Below are positions 1 through 9,397 of a DNA stretch of 64,000 nucleotides, in pieces; the stretch's first letter is position 1, and the number at the start of each line of letters is the position of its first letter. The stretch is taken from positions 19,762,200 through 19,826,199 of the forward strand of contig OZ024724.1 of NCBI GenBank assembly GCA_964016875.1. The letters run 5' to 3'. Position numbers and translations under genes: made by a program. The stretch comes from Fallopia convolvulus. Lineage: Eukaryota > Streptophyta > Magnoliopsida > Caryophyllales > Polygonaceae. Under the pieces are notes generated by a model that did no database searches, was not told the DNA's origin, and saw only the letters and a program-made list of their open reading frames with translations.

Positions 1-150
1 CTGGTTGGTGTTCTTATCATCTTTTTCTATCTCTATATAAGCTGAAAATGACTAATGTTATGTCAAATTATTACCTTCATCTCATGCTGCTTTGCTAATT
101 GTTTTTATAAAACACAATTTGCAATCAATCATCATCATATGTGTTCGCTC

Positions 151-400
151 TAGGTAATTGAGAATCCAATGGAGTTTAGTACCATCAAGAAACAATTGGA
201 AGATGGTTGTGTACTTGTGTCTATAAACATGAACGGGAAGCCTGTGCTGATGTCAAATTGGTTTTCAAGAACGCCATGACATATAGTGATGAGAAGCATG
301 GCTTCCATGCCATGGCCAAATCAATGTTGGCTAAGTTTGAGGAGAAGTGGTTGCAGCTTCTGCCCACCAAGGTTATTGCAGGTGCCATATTCAACTTAGA
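151..400 (+). pseudogene. Bromodomain (GTE-like) fragment, frameshifted
   Basis: An AG-ended intron-like stretch is followed by codons from 154 reading VIENPMEFSTIKKQLEDG, the NPM(D/E)F..I segment of a plant bromodomain. A different frame then reads YKHEREACADVKLVFKNAMTYSDEKHGFHAMA and on to FEEKWLQLLPTKV (about 222-374), the ADV.LVFKNAM.Y helix and end of the domain. Bromodomains bind acetyl-lysine on histones; the plant global transcription factor group E (GTE) proteins are the closest match by eye. The two halves are in frames offset by one base around 205-222, with no splice signals explaining the shift. After 374 the frame loses resemblance. No other part of such a gene is in the window, so this is either a decayed fragment or one damaged exon of a gene lying to the left. 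The identification as bromodomain is good; functionality is doubtful. Confidence 0.65.
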
Positions 401-830
401 GAATTGCAACTTGAAGAACTTAGAGAATTGGTGGTTTAGAATTGCATGTACCATATTCAAATACTTTCGATATGCCATTTGTGCTTTCCCATGCTAATTA
501 GTGATTTAGTATGCTAATTAGATTAATTTAAATTATTATTATGCCTCGGTTCTCACTGGCATTTCTTTATTTGATGAAGAAGTTAAGCTCACATGATAGC
601 TTTGTCTTAGAGCTGATATTTGTTATGTTGATAAAAGAGAGTTCCAATCAAATAGAATCTTCTCTCAAAACTTAAACTTTTGTGCTCTAATTTCTCTATA
701 ATCCTAAAACATTGAACCGGAGGGACCAGCTAGCATTTTGGTGTTTCTTAGTGGAAAAATTATATTATGGCATCTTTGAAATCATTGATGAGAAATTAAT
801 TTTTGTGTAAAATCATTTATCACTTTAAAA
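401..830. other. Intergenic stretch, nothing recognised
   Basis: AT-rich sequence after the bromodomain fragment. I see no coding frame, transposon end or tandem array in it. Confidence 0.4.
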
Positions 831-899
831 GCCTATTAGCTAAAATGGTAGAACAATGTGCATGTGCACATAGATGTGAGTTCAAATCTCACATAGGCT
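831..899 (+). other. tRNA-like sequence (possible SINE head)
   Basis: About 69 bases resemble a degraded tRNA. The first six bases GCCTAT pair with ATAGGC near the end. A box-A-like stretch TAGCTAAAATGG lies at 836-847, and an intact T-arm (GTGAG, seven-base loop TTCAAAT, CTCAC) contains a box-B-like motif. The anticodon arm is abnormal: a 6-bp hairpin with a four-base loop replaces the seven-base loop. The acceptor stem appears one base short. It is therefore unlikely to be a working tRNA; a tRNA-derived SINE head or tRNA pseudogene is more likely. Confidence 0.4.
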
Positions 900-968
900 A
901 ATTCTATAAACACTTTATATATTTTGGTTCATTATAACTCTTCTTTCGGTTCATGATTTTTTAAGCTC

Positions 969-1181
969 GGGTTCATAATAGTTCATCTTATAGTTCATCT
1001 CTCTTACGTCATACTAGTAGTAATTTTGGTTCATGACATTTGTTCTTTTGGTTCATAGTGCATTAAAGTTTGGTTCATGATAGTTCATCTTACAGGTCAT
1101 GTCTTTTAGGTCATACTAGTTGTAATTTGGTTCATGACATTTGTTCTTTTGGTTCATAGTACATTAAAGTTTGGTTCATGC
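969..1181. repeat. Two-copy tandem repeat of about 101 bp, rich in GGTTCAT
   Basis: The block at about 970-1070 recurs with few changes at about 1071-1171. Each unit holds several GGTTCAT heptamers. Related GGTTCA(T/C) motifs also occur at 900-970, around 1620-1680 and, beyond the inserted retroelement, at 4430-4520. The whole flank may therefore belong to one unrecognised repeat family. Confidence 0.7.
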
Positions 1182-1899
1182 GTTTTTAAGTGTACTTGTT
1201 ATTTTAATTTATACTTGTAGGTTGATTGAATACTAACTATGATTTTAAATTACATTGTTATTAAAATGGTTAACTGGAAGCAGTGAAAATTACTATAGGT
1301 GCTACGCAATGGAAAGGGTCCATTTTGAGAAAACAATGTAAAAGATTGATCCTTGATTGCTTGTTGCATATAGTGCATTTTGTTGAATCCATAAGCATAT
1401 TTTTCTCAATGGATCAAACGTTTTTAAATGACATTACATGTGCCAGCATTTCATTATCTCATCTCACTGCAAATATCATGAATATCTAATGGTTTTTGCT
1501 CGATGTTGATCTTTTGGTAATATAAATGTCATAATTTGTCGCGTTAACTTAAATTGTGTATTTTACAGAGATGGGTAAAAAATTTTAGACTTGAAATATG
1601 TTTTACAAGTATTAATTACGTGGTTCATAGTGTTTAACATGAAGGTTCATAGTGTTCAACATGAAGGTCGTGAATTTTAAATAATCAGTTCATTTAACAG
1701 AAAATGCATAAAATTTGTAAAGAAGGCATTCGACTCATTGAGTTCGACGTGAAGTCTAAAACAACCTTAAAAGCAATTACAATGTAGCAAAGTGATTTGT
1801 CAAATACAAAGTAACATAAAAACAGACAACTTAATCCCCAAAAGACATAACAACTACTAAAAAGACAAATAGAGAACCTGAACTTCAATGTCTAATCTT
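1182..1899. other. Non-coding stretch with scattered GGTTCAT motifs
   Basis: AT-rich sequence with no convincing coding frame. GGTTCAT motifs recur near 1621, 1644 and 1688. It may be intron or decayed repeat belonging to the minus-strand exon that follows. Confidence 0.35.
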
Positions 1900-1944
1900 G
1901 AAAATGATATAAGAACTATCTTGTGATAAGTGAAGAATGTATGC

Positions 1945-3162
1945 TGATACGAAATCGTACAGATCTCGTACCGAATTCAATGAACAAAGTGATCGGGTGA
2001 AGGGAAGAAGGATAATAGTGCATATGCACTTCGGATGTGAATGGCCAAAGCCGGGGATAATGAGTGAAGACTGGGTAAGGAAGAATTAGGGCTAAACTAA
2101 TTAATTTCTGATTTTCTCATTCATTGCCTCCATAGAACACAATCAGTGTTCTAAAAAACGCTAGGCGGAAGCTAGGCGGTGAGCTTCCGCCTAGCGCCTA
2201 GACGTTATGCGGCCGCCTAGGCGGACTTCATTAAAACGATTAGGATCCAGTAGAGCATGAATAAGGCTTACATATGTAATGGGCCTTATAATTAAATAAT
2301 GCCTAGATAGCTAATTATTTCAAACGAGTTTTTTTTTTGTAATGGGCCTTAAAAGGAAGGTGGCCCATCATTTAATGGACGTCATTCTTCTTTACTCTTC
2401 CGAAACTTTTAACATTATTCTATCTAATTAAAATCAAACCCTAGTTGAATTCTTCTAACTTCTTCTTCTACGCCGCCTTCTCCATTTCTTTTTTACATAT
2501 GACAGTAAGAGAACTAGAGATCGTTGTTTGGTTTGTTGAGCTGCTGCGATGGAAGTGTGGAACAGAAGACCGAAATCGCTTAGTTAATTAGTTGCAACCA
2601 ACAGAAAGGAGAAAGAGATTGAGTTGGCCTGGGACTTTGGGAGGAGAAAGCTCGAAAGGTTTCGGTGTCGGGAGTTGTCGTCTTTGACAGCCGCTCAAGC
2701 CGGTGATGGAAGGGCTTAGTTGTGATTCTTGAGAACAAGATTCAAAGTCAGAGAAGAGCGGCGTCCGGAAAATTGAAAGTGAAACATGATTTTGAATTGA
2801 AGTTAATTTTTTAACCCTAACCCGCCCAACGCCCAGCCCGCCCAACCCGTTTAATTCCCGCCCATTTCCGCCTAGATCCGCCCAAAAACTCGCCTAGCTC
2901 AAAATCCGCCCAGAACACCCGCATAGACCCTATATTGTGCGTTGTCCGACCGCCCAACGCCTAGGCGGCTGCCTAGGGCGTTTTTTAGAACACTGTAACA
3001 CAATACATGAGTATTTATAATAATAAAATCCTAACCCTAATTGATAAAATAATAAAAGTTAACCTTACTTGAAGGATAAAAACAAATCGCTAATTAAAAG
3101 GAAAGATAATATTGAAAAGATAACAAATATAACTAATATAATCCTAGCGTATCAGCGTATCA
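1945..3162 (-). repeat. 3' LTR of element P, interrupted by a hAT-type element
   Basis: About 357 bp of LTR once the nested element and one TSD copy are removed. It begins with TGATACGAAATCG and ends with GCGTATCA on the + strand. It matches the LTR at 3857-4221 except for point changes and an 8-9-bp difference near the inner end. Confidence 0.9.
2144..2996. mobile_element. Non-autonomous hAT-type DNA transposon, 853 bp
   Basis: The ends are an 18-bp perfect terminal inverted repeat, CAGTGTTCTAAAAAACGC at the left and its reverse complement ending ...AGAACACTG at the right. Both sides carry the 8-bp duplication AACACAAT (2136-2143 and 2997-3004), the size made by hAT transposases. The sister LTR of the host retroelement shows the same site unoccupied near 4047-4056, which proves insertion. 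Subterminal regions are packed with the palindromic motif CGCCTAGGCGG and variants, as expected of transposase-binding clusters. No transposase frame is present. The weak minus-strand frame at 2588-2845 looks like chance. Confidence 0.9.
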
Positions 3163-3173
3163 ATTCTCCCCCG
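3163..3173 (-). promoter_or_regulatory. Polypurine tract of element P
   Basis: On the minus strand this reads CGGGGGAGAAT, immediately upstream of the 3' LTR. It would prime plus-strand DNA synthesis. Confidence 0.7.
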
Positions 3174-3856
3174 TTGAGAATCGACTTGTCCTCAAGTCGG
3201 AAATCAGTAGGAGACTCAAGAAACAGATCTTGGAACTTAATCCGCCAGGGTCCCATTGTACATGTAGCACTGCTTGAGTCAGCAGATCATGACGGAAGTT
3301 TGCCATGCGCATTGCACCGAACGGTTGGCGGACAAACAAGTCAGAGCATATCGGTAACGACCGTTCTCCCTTTGGTGAATCAGACTCTGGAAAAGAAGTT
3401 CCCAAGCCCAAAACGTCTAGAGAATACAGCGGCAGTAGGCATGAGACACGGGACCGGTTCGGTAACGACCTTTGCTGGTGCGGTACCCGGGTCGGTAACG
3501 AGAGGCCAAGAGTGTTGGCCGCGGGCGCGGAATTGGCGGCCGTAGGCGCGGAATTGGTTGTCGCGGGCGTGGGATCTGTTGTCGCGGGCGCGGGATCGTT
3601 CACCGTGGGAATTACAACCGCGGGGGTAGGGCTCTGCGGCGTCGCCTTCGCATCTTTATGATTGAGTTCCAATCTAGAAAAAATCGGGTGTATCCGACGA
3701 AGGCGATCTTCATATTCCATGTCAATTTGACGACGACGAACCTCATATTCCATATCAATATTACGGATCTTCAACTCCATATCTTCGTGAAGTTCTCGGA
3801 TAGTGCTTGGAACTATGAACATGGTGATGGTAGATTTCAAGAATGAAAGAACCAAT
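3163..3856 (-). pseudogene. Fused gag start and pol end of element P
   Basis: A minus-strand open frame of 231 codons (3160-3855) begins with gag-like sequence containing a repeated charged segment (IDMEYEVRRRQIDMEYEDR) and a Pro/Ala/Thr-rich spacer. It then passes directly into remains of the pol C-terminus. Near 3240-3290 it reads VLHVQWDPGG, resembling a chromodomain core. In the neighbouring frame at about 3170-3240 it reads FQDLF...FRLEDKSILNGG, typical of the end of plant chromovirus polyproteins just before the polypurine tract. A deletion therefore joined gag to the end of pol and removed all enzymes. The first residues follow a primer-binding-like stretch at about 3841-3856 that resembles the one in element O. 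Confidence 0.75.
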
Positions 3857-4221
3857 TGATACGAAATCGTATAGCTCTCGTACCGAATTCAATGAACAAA
3901 GTAATCGGGTGGAGGGAAGAAGGATAATAGTGCAGATGCACTTCAGATGTGAATGGCCAAAGCCGGGGATAAAGAGTGAAGACTAGGTAAGGAAGAATTA
4001 GGGCTAAACTAATTAATTTCTTATTTTCTCATTCATTGCCTCCATAGAACACAATACATGAGTATTTTTAATAATAAAATCCTAACCCTAATTGATGAAA
4101 TATTAAAAGATAACCTTACTTAAAGGATAAAACCAAATCGCTAATTAAAAGGAAAGATAATATTGAAAAGATAACAAATATAACTAATATAATCCTAGCG
4201 TATCAGGCTATCAGCGTATCA
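3857..4221 (-). repeat. 5' LTR of element P
   Basis: A 365-bp LTR starting TGATACG and ending GTATCA on the + strand. It is followed by the target duplication TATGC and includes the unoccupied hAT target AACACAAT near 4050. An extra 8-9 bp near the outer end (a partial repeat of GCTATCA) is absent from the left LTR. Confidence 0.9.
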
Positions 4222-4366
4222 TATGCATCACTAAATTCTTCAGTTTCATCCAATGGAACTCCATCAATACTAGCATCATTATCAAGACCCTTCAATTGAA
4301 CCCCGTCAATACTAGCATCACTATCTAAATGAGACAAGTTAGGATAACCAGAGCTTGTTAAACAAC
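4222..4366 (-). pseudogene. Exon fragment of unknown gene, split by element P
   Basis: On the minus strand a T-rich tract ending in TTGTAG (a good 3' splice site) at about 4367 is followed by an uninterrupted acidic frame. It contains an internal repeat, LDSDASIDGVQLKG then LDNDASIDGVPLDE. At the retroelement target site the frame runs on across element P into 1944-1903, reading about 15 more residues (..ILHLSQDSS..) to a stop. I do not recognise the family. The composition and splice site suggest a real exon into which P inserted. No other exons are identified. Confidence 0.4.
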
Positions 4367-4539
4367 CTACAATAAAAAGGGGAAAAAAGAAGCGATCTAG
4401 TAAAAATGTGCAAAATACCTTTTTTCATTTGGTTCACAAATATTGTCATTGTGGTTCATAATATTAAACATGAAGGTTCACTGAAAACAATCTCCTAATA
4501 GCAATGCGGTTCATATAAAATAACAATATGTATTGCAAG

Positions 4540-5058
4540 CGAAACAGTCTAGCAAAGGTCACAAGGATACTAATTGCCGATTCAAAACAATCTCCTACTA
4601 GCAAATGTGGATAACTAGGCATAGACATATACATGAAAGCATCATATCCAACAAAGGATACTAAGCACTTAGCAACCTGAGATTAAAATAATATGCAACC
4701 ATTCATTTTATTCATAAAGGGGATTTGAACACTAAAACGTCATCAATAAATGAAAAGGTCTTGCAAGTTGTCCACATTATCTTCATATCCAGTAATTAGA
4801 ACAGTAAAAGCAATATTTCAAGACATTTTAACAAAACATGCTCATTGAAACATTTTATCAAACACTTTGTGGGCACTCAAATAAGCATACAAATTTTATT
4901 TCTAATTTCTATAAAAATTTGTTTCCAATCCCAAAACCAAGAGTACAACAGATTTCTCCATGATCCCAAACAACAAAGAACCCTAAATAACAACAAATTT
5001 AGGGATTATATGAGAGCAACAAACCATCCACCAAGCTAAACTGTTGTTAAGCACTCTT
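4540..5058. other. AT-rich stretch, nothing recognised
   Basis: No coding frame, transposon end or repeat stands out between the GGTTCAT-rich flank and the possible solo LTR. Confidence 0.35.
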
Positions 5059-5063
5059 CAATT

Positions 5064-5709
5064 TGTGACGACCCTAATTCTCACTCTATAAAAAAATATA
5101 GAAAAATTTGTAGTTTAAAAATATTATAGGATAAGATCTCGGTATATATTTATGGGAGTTTCTTTTGGTAGATTATATTGGACAGTTGTTAGGATTATGA
5201 AAATATGTTACAAAATATTTTTACGTGAAAATTTCTTGAAATGTATAAATATATTTCCAAAAAAAATAGTTTTTAATTCCTATCCAATATAAAAGATTAC
5301 ATGGATATTAAAATATTTTTAACCCAAATTACCCAAAACCTAGAAATAAATTCTGTCATAAATTATCCTAGCAGAAGTTTAACAAAGATTTAATCTTAAC
5401 CCAAATGGGCGATCTAGGTAAAGATCATTCCTATTGAAAAGAGTAATTTTGCAATAAAAAATATTAACACCGCATAAGCCCGGATGGAGATCAAGGAGAG
5501 CGGCCAAGGTATAAACTCAAATAACAAATCAAGTCTCACCATTATTCCTACCACTAAGTCGTTCCAATTGGTGTAAGACGGTTTACCTCGTTCGTGCGAT
5601 TTGTTGGCTAGTTCACGGACTTAGGTTTTACCACCAAAGGAGGGTCCCTCGTTAAAAAAATGAATGGAAAGTTTCATCCAGAGCATTGAGATACTAGTTG
5701 GTAGGGGTA
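5064..5709 (+). repeat. Possible solo LTR (gypsy-like)
   Basis: The sequence starts TGTGACGACCC, a common start of plant gypsy LTRs, and has LTR-like U5 features at 5560-5670. The 5-mer CAATT lies immediately before it (5059-5063) and again at 5710-5714, which would be the target duplication. The right end would be TA instead of the canonical CA, so this boundary is tentative. No second LTR or coding interior is seen. Confidence 0.35.
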
Positions 5710-5714
5710 CAATT

Positions 5715-6567
5715 AGTAAGTATATGTGAACAAGAAGGGTCGTGAGACACTTCTCCCATGGAAGATATACACCATTGATTTCAAGACTCTCTATCTACAA
5801 CTACCTTCAAGAGGTGAGAACATTGAGAACGCCCTAGGGGTATATGTTTATATGAACTTTTCTTCTTCAATGGAGGACATACAAATCTATCGATTTGCCA
5901 GTGCAGAAAAACGAAAAATACATAATTATTGTTTTGACATTTAATTTCCAGAAGAAGGGCATGAATAAAGTAGTATGTTGAATGAGTTATTTAAAATTAA
6001 TTAGCAACATAAGATGGAATATTTATAATGACGTCAAAATTATAAGAAAATGACATGTGTAAAAATCTGAGGTGGTTTAATATAGGATCACCATGTGGCA
6101 AAACCCTAAGTGGCATAATGACAAGGGTCCAAGCGTTGCTTATATATATATATATATAATAGATTAATAGAGATTTGTAAATTATGTGGCAATATGATGT
6201 GTACATGACATGATATATTTATTTTAATATTTTTCATTTGTTGCATAAAAAACTTATTTCTTTTAATATTTTTGAGGTTTTGGCTTTTTCTCTTAATATT
6301 TTATTTTCAGTTCAAATTATTAAATTCAAACTCACCATTGTGTTCTCTCCTCACCCATAAATTAGTAGCATTTTACTATTAAAACACCCAAATTCATAAC
6401 CGAGTTATTATTATAAATAATATTTTAAACAACCCCTTAAAATAAAATATTGCTTTAAAATCCAAATTGACGCGCTTTAGTTATGAATTTGAGTATTTTT
6501 AAGAATTAAATACTACTAATTTAAAGATAAAAAATACAAAAATAAGATTGAATTTAACTAATTTTGA
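5715..6567. other. AT-rich intergenic stretch with a (TA)n tract
   Basis: A simple TA repeat of 19 bp lies at 6140-6158. No credible coding frame or transposon boundary is visible. Confidence 0.4.
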
Positions 6568-6569
6568 TA

Positions 6570-6915
6570 CTCCCTCCGATTCATATTAAGTGACTTTTTA
6601 GAGTTTTTCACACTTATTAAGAAAATTATTAATAACCCATAAAAATCTCTTTTAACCCACAAAAAACCAAGTAATTAATTAAGCAATAATTTTACTTTAC
6701 TCAATTTGTTGAGATAAACATGTATCAATTGGTTATTCCACTAAGACATGCTAATGTGGAACAAGTTTCAAAGGAAGATATTTAAATTTTATCCCAATAA
6801 ATGTGAAAAAATAATTAGAAAATAGTTATAATTAATTGAAAAAGTAAAGTCATTAATGTCAATGACAGTTAATTTGAATCAAGAAAAATTGTTAGAAAGT
6901 CAGAATCGGAGGGAG
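6570..6915. mobile_element. Stowaway-like (Tc1/mariner) MITE, 346 bp
   Basis: The ends are CTCCCTCCGATTC at the left and GAATCGGAGGGAG at the right, exact inverted repeats, each flanked by TA. CTCCCTCCG ends with a TA target duplication are the hallmark of plant Stowaway MITEs. The interior is AT-rich and non-coding. Confidence 0.85.
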
Positions 6916-7159
6916 TAATAAAGAATATCGCGAATTGAAAAAGCTAAAACCCGGGTTTCAAATGAAATTTCCAAACAATTTAATTGAACTTCCATCATCA
7001 GCTAAAAGGAATTTAGAAAACATGAGAATGAAAAGTGTTGCAATATATATCAGGAGATCGAGCAGCAATCACGCACGATGCAGATATTAACTAACAAATT
7101 AAGATACATGAAGAATTAATAAAAACACGTTGTTTATGTAACGTACGTAGACATCAATT

Positions 7160-8629
7160 TTACGGAAGTGCAGGCAGAGAAGGAGATGCATAGTAGGATG
7201 GCTCATAGGTTGGAGTGTATGTTTCGGGCGAGTATTCTTGTGGGCTTGAATACGGCGCCGGTGGACATGATTTATCCGATGGCGGAGGTGACGGATACGT
7301 TTCCGGATAATAGTACGCGCTCGGTGGTGGTGACGACGGGGATGTGAGGGTAACGGGAGGATACGAGTACGAAGGTTGAGGGGACGGTGGTGACGGCGGC
7401 GGAGTGTAACACTTGAAAATGCGGCAGTCCACTGGCATTGCTTCGGCAGACGCGCACTCCTCCGACGTCCTTTGCATGGCCTTCCCATCGATGCAGTTGA
7501 ACCTCCCATCTCCACTCGAAACGCATGAGGAATCCTCGTGCGTGAAGAAGTTGAAAGAGTAGGAGAAGTTGTGTAAATTCGGTAGGAGGCACGCTGCATC
7601 AGGCACCGATCCGGTTAGTTGATTATTCGACACGTCAAGCTCCTCGAGAGTCCTCATCCCGGATACTGTATCCGGGATGGGGCCGGAAATCGCGTTCAAA
7701 CTCACGTCCAAAACGGTCAACGCCTCGAGTTGACCGATTTCGCAAGGCAAGCAACCCGTGAGATTATCATTCAACAAGATGATCTCGTTGAGAGTTTTCC
7801 CCATCTTGCCAATGCTACTCGGGATACAACCCCCGAGGCGGTTGTTGGCGAGGACGAGGGCCGAGGCGGGGGAGTTCCCGAGGTTGGTGGGGATTCCGCC
7901 CGTGAAGCGGTTGTTGTTGAGGAAGATGGCGTCGAGGCGCTTGTCGAAGAGAGCCGGTGGGATCGGGCCCTCGAAATCGTTGTAGCGGAGGTCGACGAAT
8001 TTGAGAGATGGGAGGTCGAGGAGGACGTCGGGGAAGCTGCCAGCGAGGCGGTTGTTGCTGAGGTCGAGCTCGAAGAGGAGGCTCATGTGGGCGAAGGTGG
8101 TGGGGACGGAGCCGCAGAAGCGGTTGGAGCCGAGGTGGAAGAGGGCGAGGTCGGTTAGGAGGCCGAGTTCTAGGGGCAAGTAGCCGGCAATGTCGGCTCG
8201 GTTCATGGCGACTCCGCCCACCACGCGGTCGGAGTCGTTGTCGTTGTCACTTGGGGGATGGGCGCAGAAGACACCGTTGTAGGAGCAGACGTCGGCGCCC
8301 ACCCAATTGGCGGTGAAGTTGGAGGGGTCCGAGACAATGGCGAGTTTCCATGATTGGAGGGCGATGTAGGCTAGACGGAGACGCGGGTTCTCGAACTGGA
8401 GGGCCGGGTCCACTTCCATCGACGCTGCCAATGATGTCAAGGAGTCGGGGCCCGAGTTTGAGTCGTGGTGGTGGGGGTGCGGGTGGTGGGGCTGGGCCCG
8501 CCAGTGTGTCTTGGCTCTGTGGCTGCTGTGGTCGAGGAACGATTGCTTGGAGGCGGAGGCGATGGAGAGGAGGAGGAGGAGTGCGAGGAGGCGTGTGCGC
8601 GGCGGATGGTGCCGAAGAAATGCACCCAT
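7160..8629 (-). CDS. Leucine-rich-repeat extensin-like (LRX) protein
   Basis: An intact single-exon frame of 489 residues. Residues 1-27 form a signal peptide with the hydrophobic core LLALLLLLSIASAS. A His-rich spacer (about 35-56) precedes the LRX N-terminal cap (LQFENPRLRLAYIALQSWK, 78-96; WVGADVCSYNGVFC, 109-122). About nine LRRs follow (150-365), including ADIAGYLP and LFELDLSNNRLAG. A Cys-containing hinge (369-407) leads to a Pro/Ser/Tyr-rich extensin-like tail (408-489) with PPPSPPSP and SPPPS. LRX proteins are secreted to the cell wall, where the LRR domain binds RALF peptides and the extensin tail anchors in the wall. The tail here is short, about 80 residues, and lacks SPPPP repeats, so its anchoring may be weak. 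The first Met gives a good signal peptide, supporting this start. Neighbours on both sides are transposon debris. Confidence 0.93.
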   Translation of the reverse strand: MGAFLRHHPPRTRLLALLLLLSIASASKQSFLDHSSHRAKTHWRAQPHHPHPHHHDSNSGPDSLTSLAASMEVDPALQFENPRLRLAYIALQSWKLAIVSDPSNFTANWVGADVCSYNGVFCAHPPSDNDNDSDRVVGGVAMNRADIAGYLPLELGLLTDLALFHLGSNRFCGSVPTTFAHMSLLFELDLSNNRLAGSFPDVLLDLPSLKFVDLRYNDFEGPIPPALFDKRLDAIFLNNNRFTGGIPTNLGNSPASALVLANNRLGGCIPSSIGKMGKTLNEIILLNDNLTGCLPCEIGQLEALTVLDVSLNAISGPIPDTVSGMRTLEELDVSNNQLTGSVPDAACLLPNLHNFSYSFNFFTHEDSSCVSSGDGRFNCIDGKAMQRTSEECASAEAMPVDCRIFKCYTPPPSPPSPQPSYSYPPVTLTSPSSPPPSAYYYPETYPSPPPSDKSCPPAPYSSPQEYSPETYTPTYEPSYYASPSLPALP

Positions 8630-8762
8630 TTTGGTGTGTTGTTTTGGGAAGAGATGGGCGGGAAAAGTGATTGGAGATGTGTGGGGGACAAGATATATCT
8701 TGGGGAGAGTAGAGGCTTGGTGTTTTGACCTCTATAAAACATGTATGCATGTCTTTGATTTA

Positions 8763-8770
8763 CTATATAG
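8763..8770 (-). promoter_or_regulatory. Candidate TATA box of the LRX gene
   Basis: CTATATAG lies about 134 bp upstream of the LRX start codon. It is an 8-bp palindrome, so strand is set only by position. No other promoter evidence was found. Confidence 0.35.
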
Positions 8771-8795
8771 TAGACCTTTCCAATACGGTATATAG

Positions 8796-9397
8796 TCCAA
8801 AGTTTTTAATTTTTTTGGGCATCTAGTTAATTTTTTATTTTTTTTGTAGAGGTGCATCTAGTTAATGTGAGTTTCCAATTTGACATTGGTTCACAATCCA
8901 TAACAATTTCGCCTCAAGATGTGTTTAACTCTTAGCTCATTTCCTCTAAAAGAAAACTCTTAGCTCATTTTGCTTCTAGTTAACTTTTTTTTTTGGTTGG
9001 AAGGAGAGGCGGTACTCTCCGGTCCCTCAAGGGGGCATTGCTTCTAGTTAACTATGGGTTTCCAATTCTACCAAAAAAGTATGAGTTTCCAAATGGAGTA
9101 AATTGAATTGATAGAGTAAGAATCCCGATAAATCTCGTCATTGTAACTAAACCCGATTGCTCATGTATCCATGGATCGGATAAGCATTATGCTTTTCTAC
9201 TTTCATTTATTTTTTGACTTTACTTTTCATAACAGGAAATGAATTAACTAAGAAAATTTTTAGCTAATGAATGGGTCGAACAAACTTTATCGATAACAAT
9301 CCCTAAAAACCAGATTCAATCTAGATTATGTTGACACACAAGTAAAAATGGATGATTTTCCACCCAATTAGTCTTTGCCTTAATATCGAATGAATTA
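8796..9397. other. Intergenic stretch, nothing recognised
   Basis: AT-rich sequence. The phrase GCTTCTAGTTAACT recurs near 8971 and 9040. No coding frame is seen until the LINE remnant. Confidence 0.35.

Larger units (their letters stand above)
1945..4221 (-). mobile_element. Deleted chromovirus-type LTR retrotransposon ('P') with 5-bp TSD
   Basis: Two direct LTRs (1945-3162 and 3857-4221) start with TGATACG and end with GTATCA. They are flanked by the perfect 5-bp duplication TATGC (1940-1944 and 4222-4226). The element runs on the minus strand: the 5' LTR is the right one. Reading leftward come a primer-binding-like stretch, a gag start, a remnant of the pol end and a purine-rich tract (minus-strand GGGGGAGAAT) abutting the left LTR. 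Only about 0.7 kb of interior remains, so protease, RT, RNase H and integrase are gone and any movement would have needed proteins supplied in trans. The left LTR carries a hAT-type insertion. Related to element O and to the solo LTR at 9843-10172. Confidence 0.9.

Noticed and set aside
3069..3661. Plus-strand frames opposite the P gag/pol remnant
   Set aside because: They have no family resemblance. The minus strand carries the recognisable gag start, chromodomain-like core and polypurine tract.
6140..6158. TA tract as an origin or attachment site
   Set aside because: Simple microsatellite in AT-rich plant DNA with no associated features.
7619..8183. Long plus-strand open frames (up to 179 codons) across the LRX gene
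   Set aside because: They are antisense shadows of the GC-rich LRR coding sequence, with biased Glu/Val/Gly composition and no motifs.
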